Counted from the stretch's first letter, positions 8,401-17,636 are shown. The stretch: 64,000 nt of DNA from UMGS1649 sp045611765 (GCA_045611765.1 JAZKXT010000011.1:62001-126000), one strand, 5' to 3'. The notes: generated from the sequence alone by a model not told the origin. Translations and numbers: made by a program.

Positions 8401-9215
8401 TGATAACAAGTAAAATTAATGATAAAATTAAATATATAAATAGTCTAAAAAACAAAAAATATAGAGACAAATATAACAAATATATTTTAGAAGGAATTAA
8501 GCTTGTAGACGAACATATAAGCTCAGAGGACGTAAAAGTCCCTGAGTTTATTGTGTTATCTAAAGAGCTGTTATTAAACAATGTTGGTGGAGAAAAAATA
8601 TATAAAAGGATAAAAGACATGCCGAATGTACTAGAAGTAGATGAGACGGTGTTTAAATATCTAACGGATACAGAAACTCCACAAGGAATATTAATTGTAT
8701 TAGATAAAAAACAAAGTTTACTCACAGAACTTCTAAAAAACATAACTGCGGGAGAAAAAATTTTGGTTCTTGATAGAGTTTCTGATGCGGGAAATATGGG
8801 CACTATAATAAGAACGGCGGTATCTTTTAATGTAAGAAATATAATATGCATAAAAGGTAGTGTAGATGTATATTCTAGCAAAGTAGTAAGAAGTGCAATG
8901 GGAGCGTTACAAAAGCTCAATATTTTTTACTTGGATTATAACGAAATTGAAAGCATAAAACCTAACCTAACAAACAATGGATACATGCTTGTATCAACAG
9001 ATTTAAATGCAAAAAAATATTTAAATGAAACTAGAATGACAGACAAGGTTGTATATGTTTTAGGTAACGAAGCAAATGGCGTGTCTAATGAAATGCGAAG
9101 TCTATGTGATGATTATATAAAAATTCCAATGGAAGATGTACAAGAATCACTAAATGTTGGAGTTGCTGCGGCAATTCTTATGTATGATGTTTATTCTAAA
9201 GGAAGCAACATGTAA
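8400..9215 (+). CDS. SpoU/TrmH-family RNA 2'-O-methyltransferase
   Basis: 271 residues. The SPOUT knot motifs are clear: motif 1 DAGNMGTIIRTA (about 129-140), motif 2 LGNEANGVSNE (about 221-231) and motif 3 IPMEDVQESLNVGVAAAI (about 241-258). The N-terminal 100 residues form the small substrate-binding domain of RlmB/TsnR-like enzymes. It should add a 2'-O-methyl group to rRNA or tRNA using S-adenosylmethionine; the exact nucleotide cannot be told. The ATG overlaps the stop of the foldase gene (TAATG), which indicates translational coupling. Confidence 0.9.
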   Translation: MITSKINDKIKYINSLKNKKYRDKYNKYILEGIKLVDEHISSEDVKVPEFIVLSKELLLNNVGGEKIYKRIKDMPNVLEVDETVFKYLTDTETPQGILIVLDKKQSLLTELLKNITAGEKILVLDRVSDAGNMGTIIRTAVSFNVRNIICIKGSVDVYSSKVVRSAMGALQKLNIFYLDYNEIESIKPNLTNNGYMLVSTDLNAKKYLNETRMTDKVVYVLGNEANGVSNEMRSLCDDYIKIPMEDVQESLNVGVAAAILMYDVYSKGSNM

Positions 9216-9262
9216 TTGAATAAAAACAAATAAATAGTAAAGAATATATACAGGTGACGATT

Positions 9263-9787
9263 ATGTTAGAATGTATATATTTTTTTATTATAGGGGCTTT
9301 TGCTGGGTGGCTGTTAGAATGCGTGTTTAAATTTGCGTCCAAAAACTTTAGAAGAACTCCTGGAATATTAAATACTCCATTTTGTATATTATACGGTCTA
9401 GGAACGGTAGTACTTTCTCTAATAATTAATAGAGTGACAGATAATATTTGGTTGCTATTTGCCCTTTCAATGCTAGTTCTAACTTTTATGGAATATGTAA
9501 CGTTTATTTTACTAAAGGAAATATATGATGTACAACTTTGGGATTATAACAATATGACATTTAGTATAAATGAAAAAGTGTGTTTAGAATTTGCTGTTGT
9601 TTGGGGAGTGCTTGGTGCACTATATATAAAATATTTATTGCCTATTCTTACAGATTTTTATAAAATGGCTCAAGGATATGCGCTTACAACATCTCTTTAT
9701 TTGCTATTAGGTATAATTGTAGTGGACTTTATATATTCAAGTTATCTAATAATTAAGGAGAAGCGAGAATTGGTGGTAGAAAAATAA
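9263..9787 (+). CDS. Small polytopic membrane protein, PF06541-like ('putative ABC transporter permease')
   Basis: 174 residues from the ATG at 9263. I prefer this start to the GTG at 9254 because the AGGTGA there works as its ribosome site. About five membrane helices are visible. The pattern AGWLLECVFK followed by NTPFCILYGLGT and a later FMEY matches the PF06541 family, which is annotated as an ABC-transporter-like membrane protein but has no proven function. It stands 47 bases after the methyltransferase gene and is followed by a terminator. Confidence 0.72.
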   Translation: MLECIYFFIIGAFAGWLLECVFKFASKNFRRTPGILNTPFCILYGLGTVVLSLIINRVTDNIWLLFALSMLVLTFMEYVTFILLKEIYDVQLWDYNNMTFSINEKVCLEFAVVWGVLGALYIKYLLPILTDFYKMAQGYALTTSLYLLLGIIVVDFIYSSYLIIKEKRELVVEK

Positions 9788-9830
9788 ATAAAAATATATT
9801 ATAATAAATACATAAATAAATGTTAAAAAT

Positions 9831-9857
9831 CGAGGTGTGTTATATACCTCGTTTTTT
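9831..9857. terminator. Terminator hairpin (cgaggt / acctcg)
   Basis: Inverted arms 9831-9836 and 9846-9851 are followed by TTTTTT on the plus strand and preceded by an A-run (T-run on the minus strand). It can therefore stop both the operon to its left and read-through from the minus-strand RNA to its right. Confidence 0.65.
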
Positions 9858-9863
9858 GTGCAT

Positions 9864-10019
9864 AAAAAAGGAGATAACAGTAGATGATAAAACCCTTATA
9901 TAAAGGTGGGCATCTGTTGCAACGTTTAGGATTCTCTAGTAAAAGAGCGTTCGACACCGGTTACAAATTCCTGATTCCCTATCAAATTGTTGTAGATTTT
10001 CATATAATCTGTTATCTCT
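9864..10019 (-). ncRNA. Structured small RNA of about 155 nt with own promoter and terminator; class uncertain (6S-like?)
   Basis: The ends of this gene-free segment are perfect inverted copies: gagataacag at 9871-9880 and ctgttatctc at 10009-10018. Read on the minus strand, a good promoter (10026-10054) would start transcription at about 10019, exactly at the 5' arm. The 3' arm is followed at once by TTTTTT (9869-9864), a built-in terminator. Inside the closing stem are several local hairpins, such as cctt-tatat-aagg and ctct-tttact-agag. A rod closed by its own ends, with a middle open region and precise start and stop, fits 6S RNA, but I see no diagnostic sequence and it could be another class. 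No protein-coding frame is convincing on either strand. The 455-bp gap 9788-10242 otherwise holds only terminator, promoter and short-repeat signals. Confidence 0.6.
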
Positions 10020-10025
10020 AACGTT

Positions 10026-10054
10026 ATTCTACCATACTACTTGGATATTGTAAA
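10026..10054 (-). promoter_or_regulatory. Promoter of the minus-strand small RNA
   Basis: On the minus strand TTTACA (10049-10054), 17 bases, TAGAAT (10026-10031). The predicted start is 7 bases on, at 10019, at the first base of the RNA's closing stem. Confidence 0.62.
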
Positions 10055-10103
10055 TAAAATATGTTAAATTTTTATTGGAAATTTTTTCAAATATTTTAGT
10101 TTA

Positions 10104-10136
10104 AAAGCTATTTTTGTACTTGATATAAATAGCTTT
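10104..10136. repeat. Inverted repeat upstream of the wall-polymer operon
   Basis: Perfect 10-base arms (aaagctattt at 10104-10113 and its complement at 10127-10136) around a 13-base centre. There is no T-run after it, so an operator or RNA hairpin is likelier than a terminator. Confidence 0.4.
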
Positions 10137-10164
10137 GCAAACACATAAAAAAGATAGGGAGATA

Positions 10165-10172
10165 TGTCGAAA
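10165..10172 (+). promoter_or_regulatory. Possible 0A box (TGTCGAAA)
   Basis: An exact match to the TGTCGAA core bound by Spo0A, placed 4 bases upstream of the -35 of the polymer operon promoter. A 7-base match can arise by chance; the placement is what makes it notable. Confidence 0.3.
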
Positions 10173-10176
10173 AGTG

Positions 10177-10205
10177 TTGAAACTATAGTGGTTTTGTGAT
10201 ATCAT
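10177..10205 (+). promoter_or_regulatory. Promoter of the wall-polymer operon
   Basis: TTGAAA (10177-10182), 17 bases, TATCAT (10200-10205). It lies 37 bases upstream of the TTG start at 10243 and is the only clear promoter before the eleven-gene run ending at 25411. Confidence 0.58.
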
Positions 10206-10242
10206 ATACGCAATGAAAATGTGTCAATAAGGGGATAGTGTT

Positions 10243-12255
10243 TTGGAAGAGAAAAATGAAATAAGAAATAAGATTATAAGAAAAGGAATACTAGTAATAA
10301 TGGATGCATTACTGGTAGTTGTTTCATATGCTTTAGCCAACTTTTTTACGGGATCAAACTACCTATTAAAGGGCCCAATTGCTATATATATAGTATCTAT
10401 AATTGTTCATATAGCTTTTTATTTAGGGGCGAAGGTGTATAGAAGCATAGTAGAGTATACTAGAGCAAGAGAATATGTTATATATGCGGGTATAACTTTA
10501 GTTGCGGGAGTCCTTTCGGCAGTGCTTCATAGGATTTTTAGCATACCAAGTTACAGTTATAGAGTAGTACTTTTGTCATCTTTCTTTATGGCAGGCCTTA
10601 TGATAAGCGCAAGAGTGGCATTTAGATTTTTAAACTCGTTTTTACATACTAGGAAAATAAGAACTAAACAGGTTGAAAAAATATTAATAATAGGGGCTGG
10701 TAAAGTTAGCGCACAAGCTATACAAAATCTACTTTTAAATATAAATAGGAGATATAAGATAGTAGGAATAATAGATGATAGCAAGAAAAAGCAAAACAGC
10801 TATATAAATGGTGTTAGAGTAATTGGTGGAAGAGAAAACATTATACCAATTTGTGAAAAAGAAAAAATAGATATAATATTATTCACAATGGCAAGTAACA
10901 ACAAACTACAAAGAAGAGAACTATTAGATATTTGTAGTGAAACAAAAGCTAAAATAAAAGAAATACCAAATTTGAAGGAACTATTGTTATCTGATGAACC
11001 TGTGAAAGTCGAATCTTTTAAAGATGTGGAGATAGAAGATTTATTAGGTAGAGATCCTATTAAGCTAGAGGATTCTCAAATAAAGAGATTTATATTTGGC
11101 AAAAGAGTACTTGTAACTGGTGGAGGTGGCTCTATCGGTTCTGAACTATGTAGACAAATAGCAAGCTTTGGGGCTAAACAGTTATTAATGGTAGACATAT
11201 ATGAAAATACATTATACGAAATAGAACTTGAACTTAGAAAGAAACATCCTGAATTAGATATGACAGCAATAATTGCCAGTGTTAGGGATAGCAAGAGAAT
11301 AAATGAAATATTTGCTAAATACAAACCAGAGATAGTGTTCCATGCGGCAGCTCATAAGCATGTACCGTTAATGGAGACAAGCCCTATAGAGGCAATTAAG
11401 AACAATGTATTTGGCACATATAATGTAGCCAAAGCGGCACATAATCATGCTGTAGAAAAGTTCATATTAGTATCTACAGATAAAGCGGTTAACCCTACAA
11501 GTATAATGGGGGCCACAAAGAGAATTTGTGAGATGATTATTCAATCTCAAAATGCAAAATCTAAAACAAATTATGTTGCGGTAAGATTTGGTAATGTTTT
11601 AGGAAGTAATGGTTCGGTTATTCCAATATTTAAAAAGCAAATTGCAGCAGGTGGTCCTGTTACTGTAACTCATAAGGATATAACAAGATATTTTATGACA
11701 ATACCAGAAGCAGTAGGCCTAATACTTCAAGCGATAACTTTTGCTGAAGGCGGAGAAATATTTGTGTTAGATATGGGAGAACCAGTCAAGATATATGATT
11801 TGGCGTATAAAATGATAAAATTAAGTGGTTACGAACCTAATGTAGATATTCCTATCAAAATAACAGGATTAAGACCTGGAGAAAAATTGTATGAAGAGCT
11901 TTTAGTAGATGAAGAAGGGTTGGCTAAAACGTTACATGATAAAATAATGGTAACTAAGATAATGGACTTTGATTCTAAAACGATATATAAAGATTTAGAC
12001 ATCTTAAAGAAGTTAATTCATTCAAAGGAAGCAGATAATAACGAAAAAGTAAAAAGTATAATAAAGAAAATTGTACCTACATTTATAGAGTCTGAAGAGC
12101 ATACTAAAAAGGTAGAACAAAGCAAAGCTTGTGAACGAGAAAATGAAACTACTGAGAAGAAAGAAGAAAAAATAGAGTATGTTATAACAATAGACAGAAA
12201 TAAAGGCACAAAAAAGATGGAGTGTAGACCAAAAAAAGTTAAGGCAGCCAAATAA
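10243..12255 (+). CDS. Long-form nucleotide-sugar 4,6-dehydratase (PglF/CapD/WbpM type), membrane-anchored
   Basis: 670 residues from a TTG start preceded by AAGGGG. Four membrane helices fill residues 10-120, followed by a Rossmann module with IIGAGKVSAQAIQ, then the catalytic short-chain-reductase domain with GGGGSIGSELCRQI near residue 290 and STDKAVNPTSIMGATKR near 410. The usual catalytic Tyr of YxxxK is Met here, as is normal for the long membrane-bound 4,6-dehydratases. It probably converts UDP-GlcNAc to the 4-keto-6-deoxy sugar used by the next gene's aminotransferase. The last 50 residues are a Lys/Glu-rich tail not needed by the family. First gene of the wall-polymer operon. Confidence 0.93.
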   Translation: MEEKNEIRNKIIRKGILVIMDALLVVVSYALANFFTGSNYLLKGPIAIYIVSIIVHIAFYLGAKVYRSIVEYTRAREYVIYAGITLVAGVLSAVLHRIFSIPSYSYRVVLLSSFFMAGLMISARVAFRFLNSFLHTRKIRTKQVEKILIIGAGKVSAQAIQNLLLNINRRYKIVGIIDDSKKKQNSYINGVRVIGGRENIIPICEKEKIDIILFTMASNNKLQRRELLDICSETKAKIKEIPNLKELLLSDEPVKVESFKDVEIEDLLGRDPIKLEDSQIKRFIFGKRVLVTGGGGSIGSELCRQIASFGAKQLLMVDIYENTLYEIELELRKKHPELDMTAIIASVRDSKRINEIFAKYKPEIVFHAAAHKHVPLMETSPIEAIKNNVFGTYNVAKAAHNHAVEKFILVSTDKAVNPTSIMGATKRICEMIIQSQNAKSKTNYVAVRFGNVLGSNGSVIPIFKKQIAAGGPVTVTHKDITRYFMTIPEAVGLILQAITFAEGGEIFVLDMGEPVKIYDLAYKMIKLSGYEPNVDIPIKITGLRPGEKLYEELLVDEEGLAKTLHDKIMVTKIMDFDSKTIYKDLDILKKLIHSKEADNNEKVKSIIKKIVPTFIESEEHTKKVEQSKACERENETTEKKEEKIEYVITIDRNKGTKKMECRPKKVKAAK

Positions 12256-12272
12256 GATAAGGAGAGATATAT

Positions 12273-13472
12273 ATGAATATTAAGTTTTCGCCACCGGATA
12301 TATCCGATAAAGAAATAGAGAATGTGGTAGAGGTTTTAAAATCTGGTTGGATAACAACTGGGCCAAAAACAAAATTGTTTGAACAAAGAATAGCAGAATA
12401 TGTTGGAACAAACAAAGCTGTATGTTTAAATTCAGCAACAGCTTGTCTTGAAATGATATTAAGGGTTTTGGGAGTTGGACCTGGAGATGAAGTTATTACA
12501 TCAGCATATACATATACGGCATCCGCAAGTGTTATAGAACACGTGGGAGCTAAGATTGTTTTGGTGGATGTAAAACCAGATTCGTTTGAAATGGATTATG
12601 AAAAACTAGAACAAGCAATTAATGAAAAAACTAAAGTGATAATACCAGTGGATATTGCAGGTATTCCATGCGACTATGATACTATTTTTGAAATTGTAGA
12701 AAGAAAAAAAGATTTGTTTAAAGCAAATAATGAAATACAACAATTGTATAATAGAATACTAGTTGTTGCAGATGCTGCTCATTCTATAGGAGCAGAGTAT
12801 AAAGGCAAGAGAACAGGTAATGTTGCAGACTTCACAAGTTTTTCATTCCATGCTGTTAAGAATTTAACAACAGCAGAAGGTGGAGCTTTGACATGGAAAC
12901 CAGTGGAAGGATTAGATGAAGAAAAACTATATAAAGAATTTATGCTTTTAACATTACATGGGCAATCAAAGGATGCTCTAGCAAAAAACAAACTAGGCGC
13001 TTGGGAATATGATATTATATATCCAGCGTTCAAATGTAATATGACAGATATAATGGCAGGAATAGGTTTGGCGCAATTAGACAGATATGAAGGCATTGTA
13101 GAAAAAAGACATGAAATAATTAAAAGATATACTGAAGGAATTAAAGATTTAGATGTAATTTGTCCTACACATGTAGATGGCAATATGAAATCTAGCGGAC
13201 ATTTATATTTGTTGCGTTTAAACAACATTTCTGAAGAACAAAGAAATGAAATTATAATAAGATTAGCAGAAAGAGGTATTGCTACGAATGTGCATTACAA
13301 GCCTCTTCCTATGATGACAGCATATAAACAACTTGGATTTGATATTAAAGATTATCCAAATGCATACAATCAATATAAAAATGAAATATCACTACCACTA
13401 CATACATTACTTACGGATGAAGAAATAGAGTATGTGATAAATGGAGTAAGAGAGGTATTGAAACAATGTTAA
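12273..13472 (+). CDS. DegT/DnrJ/EryC1/StrS-family PLP sugar aminotransferase
   Basis: 399 residues. Family marks: SGWITTGPKTKLFE near the start, DAAHSIGAEYKGKRTG before the cofactor lysine, and FSFHAVKNLTTAEGGAL with the pyridoxal-binding Lys near residue 196. It should aminate the 4-keto sugar made by the upstream dehydratase, as PglE does in the UDP-bacillosamine route. No acetyltransferase of the PglD type is present in the window, so the final sugar may stay unacetylated or the enzyme may lie elsewhere. Its stop overlaps the next start by 7 bases. Confidence 0.93.
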   Translation: MNIKFSPPDISDKEIENVVEVLKSGWITTGPKTKLFEQRIAEYVGTNKAVCLNSATACLEMILRVLGVGPGDEVITSAYTYTASASVIEHVGAKIVLVDVKPDSFEMDYEKLEQAINEKTKVIIPVDIAGIPCDYDTIFEIVERKKDLFKANNEIQQLYNRILVVADAAHSIGAEYKGKRTGNVADFTSFSFHAVKNLTTAEGGALTWKPVEGLDEEKLYKEFMLLTLHGQSKDALAKNKLGAWEYDIIYPAFKCNMTDIMAGIGLAQLDRYEGIVEKRHEIIKRYTEGIKDLDVICPTHVDGNMKSSGHLYLLRLNNISEEQRNEIIIRLAERGIATNVHYKPLPMMTAYKQLGFDIKDYPNAYNQYKNEISLPLHTLLTDEEIEYVINGVREVLKQC

Positions 13473-14161
13473 CAAAGTGGGAAAAATTGCCGGAAGAATT
13501 AAGAAATGATGCATGTAAAGAGTACTATGATATTTTAAACAAGAAAAAAATTAGCTTATTTATTAAACGTTTATTTGATATAGTTGTAAGCTTAATAATG
13601 TTGTTATTATTACTTCCGGTTTTTCTAGTACTAGGTATAGCTATAAAAATAGATTCCAAAGGTCCTGTTTTCTATAGACAAGAAAGAATAACGACATATA
13701 ACAAAAAATTTAGAATATTTAAATTTAGAACTATGGTTCAAAATGCAGATAAAATAGGCTCATTAATAACTGTAGGACAAGATAGTAGAATAACTAGAGT
13801 GGGTAAATTGATTAGAAAGTGTAGACTAGATGAATTGCCACAGCTCATAAATGTTTTATTGGGTGATATGACTTTTGTAGGTACGAGACCAGAAGTTGAA
13901 AAATATACTAAATGTTATACTGATGAAATGATGGCAACCTTACTTATGCCTGCTGGAATTACTTCAATTGCAAGCATAAAGTATAAAGATGAAGATGAAA
14001 TAATGAATGAGTATATTAAAAAAGGTGAAACAATCGATGATATATATGTTAATAGAGTTTTGCCTGAAAAAATGAAATACAACTTAGAATATATACAAAC
14101 ATTTAGTTTTATCGGAGACATAAAGATTATGATTAATACTGTAATAGAGGTGTTAAAATAA
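13466..14161 (+). CDS. Initiating sugar-1-phosphate transferase (bacterial sugar transferase, PglC type)
   Basis: 231 residues: a short N-terminal lead, one membrane helix at about 35-60, then the conserved core GPVFYRQERIT, FRIFKFRTM, RKCRLDELPQLINVL and GDMTFVGTRPE. These are the hallmarks of the monotopic phosphoglycosyl transferases that load the first sugar-phosphate onto undecaprenyl phosphate. With the dehydratase and aminotransferase before it, it likely starts the polymer on an amino-dideoxy sugar. Confidence 0.93.
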   Translation: MLTKWEKLPEELRNDACKEYYDILNKKKISLFIKRLFDIVVSLIMLLLLLPVFLVLGIAIKIDSKGPVFYRQERITTYNKKFRIFKFRTMVQNADKIGSLITVGQDSRITRVGKLIRKCRLDELPQLINVLLGDMTFVGTRPEVEKYTKCYTDEMMATLLMPAGITSIASIKYKDEDEIMNEYIKKGETIDDIYVNRVLPEKMKYNLEYIQTFSFIGDIKIMINTVIEVLK

Positions 14162-14171
14162 GGAGAATAAA

Positions 14172-15173
14172 ATGAGAGTTTCATTTATAATAGTTGCATA
14201 TAACGCGGAAAAATTTTTAAATAATAGTTTGGAATGTATAAAAAAACAAGACTATGATCATAAAAAAATTGAAATTATTTTAGTTGACAGTAATTCTAGT
14301 GATAATACAAAGAATATAATGAACAATTTTAAAAACGAACAACAAAATAATTTCGATAGAATTGAAGTTCTAGACAATCCTAAAAGAACATTACCATGTG
14401 GTTGGAATGTGGCTTTGAAAGAAGTTACTGGAGAAGTAGTTCTTAGAGTAGATGCGCATACATTTTTTGATGATAACTTTATAACTAATAATGTGCAAGC
14501 AATGCAAGAAGGCGAAGATATAGTTGGAGGTAAATGTATAAGCGTAACTCAAAAAGACAATTGGAGAGAAAAGTTACTGCTAATTGCAGAAGAATCAATA
14601 TTTGGTTGTGGAATAGCAGATTTTAGAAGAAAAGAAGAGAAAGAGTATGTTAGTACTTTAGCTTTTGCTATGTATAGAAAAAAGGTTTTTGATGAAGTTG
14701 GTCCATACAACGAGAATCTTGCAAGAACAGAAGATAACGAAATGCATTATAGGATGAAACAAAAAGGATATAAGTTTTTATTATCTCCTAATATAAAATC
14801 ATATAGATATGCTAGAAGTGATCTAAAAGGCATGATAAAACAAAAATATGGTAATGGAAAATGGATAGGAATAACTTTAAAATATTGTCCTAAATGTTTT
14901 TCAATATATCATTTTGTACCATTTTTATTTGTATTAGGGATAATGTTTTCAGCTATTATGGCAATTATAGGACTACCAATATTTGCATATTTATTAGCTG
15001 GCGCTTATTTGTTGTTTAATATTGCAAACATAATTTTAATAGCGATAAAAAATAAATTTAGTATAACATATTTATTATTGCCATTTATTTTCTTTGCATT
15101 GCATTTTAGTTATGGCATAGGAACCATTATTGGTATAATAAAGGGGATTTTTATAAAAAAGGGAGAAAAATAA
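14172..15173 (+). CDS. GT2-family glycosyltransferase with C-terminal membrane helices
   Basis: 333 residues. A GT-A fold starts with VSFIIVAYNAEKFLNNSLE, has VDSNSSDNT for sugar-nucleotide binding and LRVDAHTFFDDNF as the metal-binding DxD-like region; TEDNEMHYRMKQKGYKF is the acceptor-side motif. Three hydrophobic segments follow residue 245. The order resembles ExoA-like enzymes that extend lipid-linked sugars on the inner membrane face. Its last base overlaps the next ATG (TAATG). Confidence 0.9.
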   Translation: MRVSFIIVAYNAEKFLNNSLECIKKQDYDHKKIEIILVDSNSSDNTKNIMNNFKNEQQNNFDRIEVLDNPKRTLPCGWNVALKEVTGEVVLRVDAHTFFDDNFITNNVQAMQEGEDIVGGKCISVTQKDNWREKLLLIAEESIFGCGIADFRRKEEKEYVSTLAFAMYRKKVFDEVGPYNENLARTEDNEMHYRMKQKGYKFLLSPNIKSYRYARSDLKGMIKQKYGNGKWIGITLKYCPKCFSIYHFVPFLFVLGIMFSAIMAIIGLPIFAYLLAGAYLLFNIANIILIAIKNKFSITYLLLPFIFFALHFSYGIGTIIGIIKGIFIKKGEK

Positions 15174-16150
15174 TGAAACAAATTTCTGTTATAATACCTA
15201 ACTATAATGCTGGGAAATATATACAAAAATGTTTAGATTCTTTGCTAGAACAAGAGTATAGTGTTAACGAAATAATAATAGTTGATGATTATTCAACGGA
15301 TGATTCAAAAGAGATTATAAAAAAATATGTTGATAAATATAATAAAATTGTTTATTTACAAAATGAAGCTAATAAAGGAGTTTCATTTTCAAGGAATAGA
15401 GGTATTGAACATGCAAAATTCGAATATATAATGTTTTGCGATTCAGATGATTGGTATGAGAAACATGCTACTAAAATGATGATGGAATATGTGGAAAAAT
15501 ACCAAGCGGATTTTGTGTTTGCGGGACATTATATTACAAATGCTAAGGGCGATAAAATAGAGATAAAATATGATAGCTTATTTAAGGATACAGTTATTGA
15601 CAAAAAGAGTTGTATAGCGTACTTACCAATAACATCTAGCGCAAAGTTAATAAAGAAATCTATTTTATTAGAACATAATTTGAAGTATCCAGAAGGAATA
15701 AAGAATTGCGAGGAATTACCAGTAATACCTGTTGCCGCATTTTTTGCAGAAAAAGTAGCGTATATAAATGAGTGTTTGTATAATTATTATCAAAGAGATA
15801 CATCAGCTTCAAATAGAAGAATTACTGATCTGTCATTTTATGATGTAACGTATGATAGATTTTGTGAAAAATTGCCTAGTGATTATATTCAAGACATAAA
15901 TATTAGAATGGTTGAACATTTATTATATAGTAAGACATTTAGTTTAATTAAGGAAAACTTCCCCAATAAAATGATTATTGAAAATATAAGAAGATGCAAA
16001 AAAGATTTAAACGGACAAAAAAGTAGTATAATTTTGCGAGCATTCCCGTTAAGAAAAAGAGTATTTATAAGATGTGCATTATTAGAAATGATATTGCCAT
16101 TAAAGTTTTATGTAAAATTACAACAAAAAATATTGAAGGAGACAAAGTAA
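15173..16150 (+). CDS. GT2-family glycosyltransferase
   Basis: 325 residues. It opens with ISVIIPNYNAGKYIQKCLDS and has IVDDYSTDDS for nucleotide binding and MFCDSDDWYEKHA with the DxD metal site at about residues 92-95. There is no membrane segment until a weakly hydrophobic tail. It probably adds one sugar of the repeat unit; donor and linkage are unknown. Its start is coupled to the previous stop, and the MBOAT gene starts 2 bases after its own stop. Confidence 0.9.
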   Translation: MKQISVIIPNYNAGKYIQKCLDSLLEQEYSVNEIIIVDDYSTDDSKEIIKKYVDKYNKIVYLQNEANKGVSFSRNRGIEHAKFEYIMFCDSDDWYEKHATKMMMEYVEKYQADFVFAGHYITNAKGDKIEIKYDSLFKDTVIDKKSCIAYLPITSSAKLIKKSILLEHNLKYPEGIKNCEELPVIPVAAFFAEKVAYINECLYNYYQRDTSASNRRITDLSFYDVTYDRFCEKLPSDYIQDINIRMVEHLLYSKTFSLIKENFPNKMIIENIRRCKKDLNGQKSSIILRAFPLRKRVFIRCALLEMILPLKFYVKLQQKILKETK

Positions 16151-16151
16151 A

Positions 16152-17618
16152 ATGTTATTTAATTCGTATATATTTATTTTTGTACTTTTGCCAATAACCC
16201 TTTCGTTATATTTTGGCTTTAACAAATTTAAGAAATATGAAATAGCTAAATTCGTATTAGTAGTAGCATCTTTATATTTTTATGCTTATTTTAAAATAGA
16301 TTATTTATATATAATAGTTATAAGCATACTAGTAAACTATTTATTTAATAGAATTTTTAGAAAAGTAAGTGACAAAAAATTAAGAGTTGCAACGTTGGTC
16401 GGAGGACTAGTTTTCAATTTAGGGATGATATTCTACTACAAATATTATGACTTTATGATAAATATAGTTAATAGTTTGGCTTCAACAAACTTTAATTTTA
16501 TAAATGTGATGTTACCATTGGGAATTAGTTTTTTTACATTCCAACAAATGGCATATGTCATAGATTCATATAAAGGTACAGTAAAAGATTACACATTGTT
16601 AGATTATTCACTTTTTGTTACATTTTTCCCACAATTAATAGCGGGACCAATAACTTTATATTCGGAAATGATACCGCAATTTGAGGATGAAAAAAACAAA
16701 AAGTTTAATGCTGAAAACTTTAGTAAAGGGTTAATGGCATTTTCTTTTGGTTTAGCTAAAAAGGTGTTATTAGCAGATACATTTGCTATTGCTGCGAATT
16801 ATGTGTTTGCAAATGTCAATGATGTAAATTCTACCAATTTAATACTAGGAATGTTGTCATATACATTCCAAATATATTTTGATTTTAGTGGATATTGCGA
16901 TATGGCACTAGGATTAGGATATATGTTTAATATCAAATTACCAATCAACTTTAATTCGCCGTACAAATCATATTCTGTTGTTGAGTTTTGGAAGAGATGG
17001 CATATGACATTGACTAGGTTCTTTACAACGTATATATACATACCGTTGGGCGGAAACAGAAAAGGAAATATAAGAACATATGTGAACATTTTTATAGTAT
17101 TTTTAGCAAGTGGAATTTGGCATGGAGCCAATTATACATTTATACTATGGGGAATATTACATGGAATAGCTTCAATATTAAACAGATTATTCAAAAAAGT
17201 AATAGAAAGTACAAATCCAGTATTCAATTGGATAAGTACATTTATATTTATAAATATAACTTGGATTATCTTTAGGGCTGATACCATTTCTGATGCATTT
17301 AGTATGATAAAACACATATTAAAGTTGAACTTTGGTCCAGTTGCTTCTGAAATATCATCCGCATTTGCTTGGCCGGAATTTACATGGTTTGCAGACATGT
17401 TTAACAGGAAGGGCTGGATTGCAGAAAATTATAATAATTTATATTTATTACTATTCTTTGTATTTGCTTTTTTTGCAATACTTTGTATGAAAAACACAAG
17501 TGAAAGAATAGAAGATTTTAAACCGGATATTAAAACAGCGGCTATTTCGGCTATACTTTTAGTGGCCTCAATAGTTTCGTTGTCAGGTGTAAGCACATTC
17601 TTGTATTTTAACTTCTAA
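16152..17618 (+). CDS. MBOAT-family O-acyltransferase (AlgI/DltB-like)
   Basis: 488 residues with about ten to twelve membrane helices. The core motifs include PLGISFFTFQQMAYVID, PQLIAGPI, FDFSGYCDMALGLGYMF, SVVEFWKRWHMTLTRFF and SGIWHGANYTF with the likely catalytic His near residue 323. Members pass acyl groups, often acetyl, across the membrane to an outer-face SGNH protein that modifies a polysaccharide. The two SGNH-like genes directly downstream fit that partnership. Confidence 0.93.
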   Translation: MLFNSYIFIFVLLPITLSLYFGFNKFKKYEIAKFVLVVASLYFYAYFKIDYLYIIVISILVNYLFNRIFRKVSDKKLRVATLVGGLVFNLGMIFYYKYYDFMINIVNSLASTNFNFINVMLPLGISFFTFQQMAYVIDSYKGTVKDYTLLDYSLFVTFFPQLIAGPITLYSEMIPQFEDEKNKKFNAENFSKGLMAFSFGLAKKVLLADTFAIAANYVFANVNDVNSTNLILGMLSYTFQIYFDFSGYCDMALGLGYMFNIKLPINFNSPYKSYSVVEFWKRWHMTLTRFFTTYIYIPLGGNRKGNIRTYVNIFIVFLASGIWHGANYTFILWGILHGIASILNRLFKKVIESTNPVFNWISTFIFINITWIIFRADTISDAFSMIKHILKLNFGPVASEISSAFAWPEFTWFADMFNRKGWIAENYNNLYLLLFFVFAFFAILCMKNTSERIEDFKPDIKTAAISAILLVASIVSLSGVSTFLYFNF

Positions 17619-17636
17619 CACATTGGAGAAAGAAAA

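Noticed and set aside
10226..10242. T-box or riboswitch leader in front of the wall-polymer operon or hisS
   Set aside because: The leaders after the predicted promoters are too short (under 50 bases) and show no conserved elements.
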